DNA from: an uncultured Bacilli bacterium | GTDB lineage: Bacteria; Bacillota_I; Bacilli_A; RF39; UBA660 | Reading direction: 5' to 3' | Assembly: GCA_934130375.1 (NCBI GenBank) | Contig: CAKOXW010000001.1 | Location: forward strand, 541,482-605,481 | DNA length: 64,000 nt | In this document: one piece after another, positions 63,361 through 64,000 of the stretch | How positions within the stretch are numbered: the stretch's first letter is position 1 | How the letters are laid out: every line of letters begins with the position of its first letter | Translations under genes and position numbers: made by a program | The notes under the pieces: model-generated | Told to the model about the DNA's origin: nothing | The model's database searches: none | The model's input: the letters and a program-made list of their open reading frames with translations, nothing else

Positions 63361-63381
63361 AAAAAAAGACTATTTCTAGTC
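63361..63381 (-). terminator. Terminator/attenuator directly before the transfer operon
   Basis: GACTA (63368-63372) pairs with TAGTC (63377-63381), with T7 on the minus strand, about 15 bases before AAGGAGG of the 63334 gene. Second of two tandem hairpins. Confidence 0.6.
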
Positions 63382-63389
63382 CAATAAAA

Positions 63390-63416
63390 AATAAGCAGTG
63401 GGGTGTACTGCTTATT
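63390..63416 (-). terminator. Strong hairpin after a leader ORF
   Basis: AATAAGCAGT (63390-63399) pairs with ACTGCTTATT (63407-63416), T6 on the minus strand. The stop codons of the 14-residue leader ORF fall in its 5' arm. Confidence 0.75.
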
Positions 63417-63459
63417 AAACTTTATTTGCAAATTTTCTATTTGTCTTAATATACTTCAT
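63415..63459 (-). CDS. Possible 14-residue leader peptide
   Basis: ATG 63459 begins MKYIKTNRKFANKV, ending TAATAA inside the terminator stem. It overlaps an even shorter frame (63456-63479) that has an AAGGTG site, so it could be translated by coupling. The arrangement resembles translation-dependent attenuators. No direct evidence of expression. Confidence 0.3.
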   Translation of the reverse strand: MKYIKTNRKFANKV

Positions 63460-63495
63460 ACTATAATACAATTTTTCATAGCACCTTAATTTTTT

Positions 63496-64000
63496 TTACT
63501 TTTCCCAAACTGCATAAAGAGTTGTATCTTCTGCAAGTAATACTTTATCATAAATTGGTGTTTCGTTTTTATCAACCCAACCTTTGAAAATATAACCATC
63601 TCGTGTAGGTTCTTTTGGAAGTGTAAGTTCAGTATCTTTACTTATAGTAATACTTTCTATCTTACTTCCACCTTTAGTATCAAAAGTTATTGTTATTTTG
63701 TTACTAGTTGCATCTTTTTCCCATACTGCATAAAGAGTTGTATCTTCTGCAAGTAATACTTTATTATAAATTGGTGTTTCGTTTTTATCAACCCAACCTT
63801 TAAAAACATAACCATCTCTTGTTGGCTCTTTTGGAAGTGTAAGCTCAGTATCTTTACCAATAGTAATACTTTCTATTTTACTTCCACCTTTAGTATCAAA
63901 TGTAATTGTTATTGCTTCTTTTATATCTTTTTCAATATCTTTCATAGGGCAAACATATTTAGTTGTTTTTAAAACTGTTTTAGTTTTACCATCAGAACAT
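63496..64000 (-). CDS. InlB-type repeat protein, C-terminal part (5' end outside window)
   Basis: The frame is open to the right edge (begins ...CSDGKTKTVLKTTKYVCPM). Two almost identical 70-residue repeats follow, each ITITFDTKGGSKIESITI, LPKEPTRDGYVFKGWVDKNE, LLAEDTTLYAVWEK: Listeria-Bacteroides (Flg_new/InlB_B) repeats. The protein ends at the second repeat with no anchor. Very high repeat identity at DNA level suggests recent duplication. A secreted or surface cargo of the element, second of this type. Confidence 0.8.
   Translation of the reverse strand, partial: CSDGKTKTVLKTTKYVCPMKDIEKDIKEAITITFDTKGGSKIESITIGKDTELTLPKEPTRDGYVFKGWVDKNETPIYNKVLLAEDTTLYAVWEKDATSNKITITFDTKGGSKIESITISKDTELTLPKEPTRDGYIFKGWVDKNETPIYDKVLLAEDTTLYAVWEK

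Larger units (their letters stand above)
46100..64000. mobile_element. Integrative conjugative element, left part (right end outside window)
   Basis: From about 46.1 kb to the right edge the gene content is that of a mating element: relaxase, VirD4 and VirB4 ATPases, M23 peptidase, MobC-like proteins, ArdC, DUF4313/4314/4375 small proteins and SipW-type cargo. Gene style also changes: short genes overlapping by 1-17 bases, GGAGG sites at almost every start and frequent non-AUG starts. The left boundary is placed at the truncated ORF 45974-46111. No integrase or recombinase is in the window. The exact attachment site is not identified. Confidence 0.8.

Noticed and set aside
63500..63940. Near-identical 210-base direct repeat as an assembly artefact
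   Set aside because: The repeat unit equals one InlB-type protein repeat, differs at several bases and keeps frame, so a true gene-internal duplication is likelier.

Overview
This is a strongly AT-rich stretch of a low-GC Gram-positive-type genome. Standard-code stops including TGA are used and TGG encodes Trp, so this is not a code-4 Mollicute. Housekeeping genes (frr, ligA, pcrA-type helicase, HtrA-type protease, a TagO/WecA-type transferase) and the many SipW-type secretion signals suggest an uncultured gut Bacillota near the Bacilli/Mycoplasmatota boundary. That placement is an inference. Almost every gene is on the minus strand. No rRNA, tRNA or CRISPR array was recognised.

Region A (1-17.2 kb) is a surface-fibre locus. 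Three paralogous secreted proteins have STYAWF-type SipW-dependent signal regions. They are accompanied by a smaller membrane-anchored relative, two TasA/CalY-like small subunits, a 1204-residue GLUG-repeat adhesin, a SipW peptidase fused to a large cytoplasmic domain, a signal-peptidase-like protein that lacks the catalytic His, a membrane-anchored McrB-like AAA+ ATPase and a DUF2357-like protein cut by the window edge. The 17.2-kb side ends at frr.

Region B (17.9-39.4 kb) is a capsule/teichoic-type polysaccharide locus. It has a TagO-like initiating transferase, an IspD/TarI-like cytidylyltransferase, an ATP-grasp ligase, two PLP enzymes, a cytidylyltransferase-oxidoreductase fusion, three intact LicD phosphotransferases and one broken one, a flippase, a polymerase, glycosyltransferases and a PssD/PssE pair. 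A second licD-wzx unit is visible as a decayed duplicate. It is joined through an IS3-family remnant to the last codons of a LicC-like gene, which suggests IS-mediated loss of a phosphocholine-type cassette.

Region C (39.5-45.8 kb) is core chromosome: ligA, a nucleotidyltransferase, pcrA and htrA.

Region D (about 46.1-64 kb, open on the right) is an integrative conjugative element. It carries a MobL-type relaxase, ribbon-helix-helix proteins, an oriT-like nested inverted repeat, VirD4 and VirB4 ATPases, an M23 peptidase, an ArdC-like antirestriction protein, DUF4313/DUF4314/DUF4375 proteins, and its own SipW-BsaA-InlB-repeat surface cassette. It abuts a truncated signal-peptide ORF, the probable insertion site. 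No integrase lies within the window.

The most unusual signal is in region D. At least nine element genes, including both conjugation ATPases and the M23 peptidase, have no AUG/GUG/UUG start in the right place. Each has an AUA or AUU codon 6-10 bases after a strong Shine-Dalgarno sequence, in frame, often in exactly the ATGA- or TAATG-type overlap geometry normally seen with AUG. I annotate these from the AUA/AUU codon. Ten of the 24 minus-strand element proteins also end in Ile, eight of them as [IV]-x-I.
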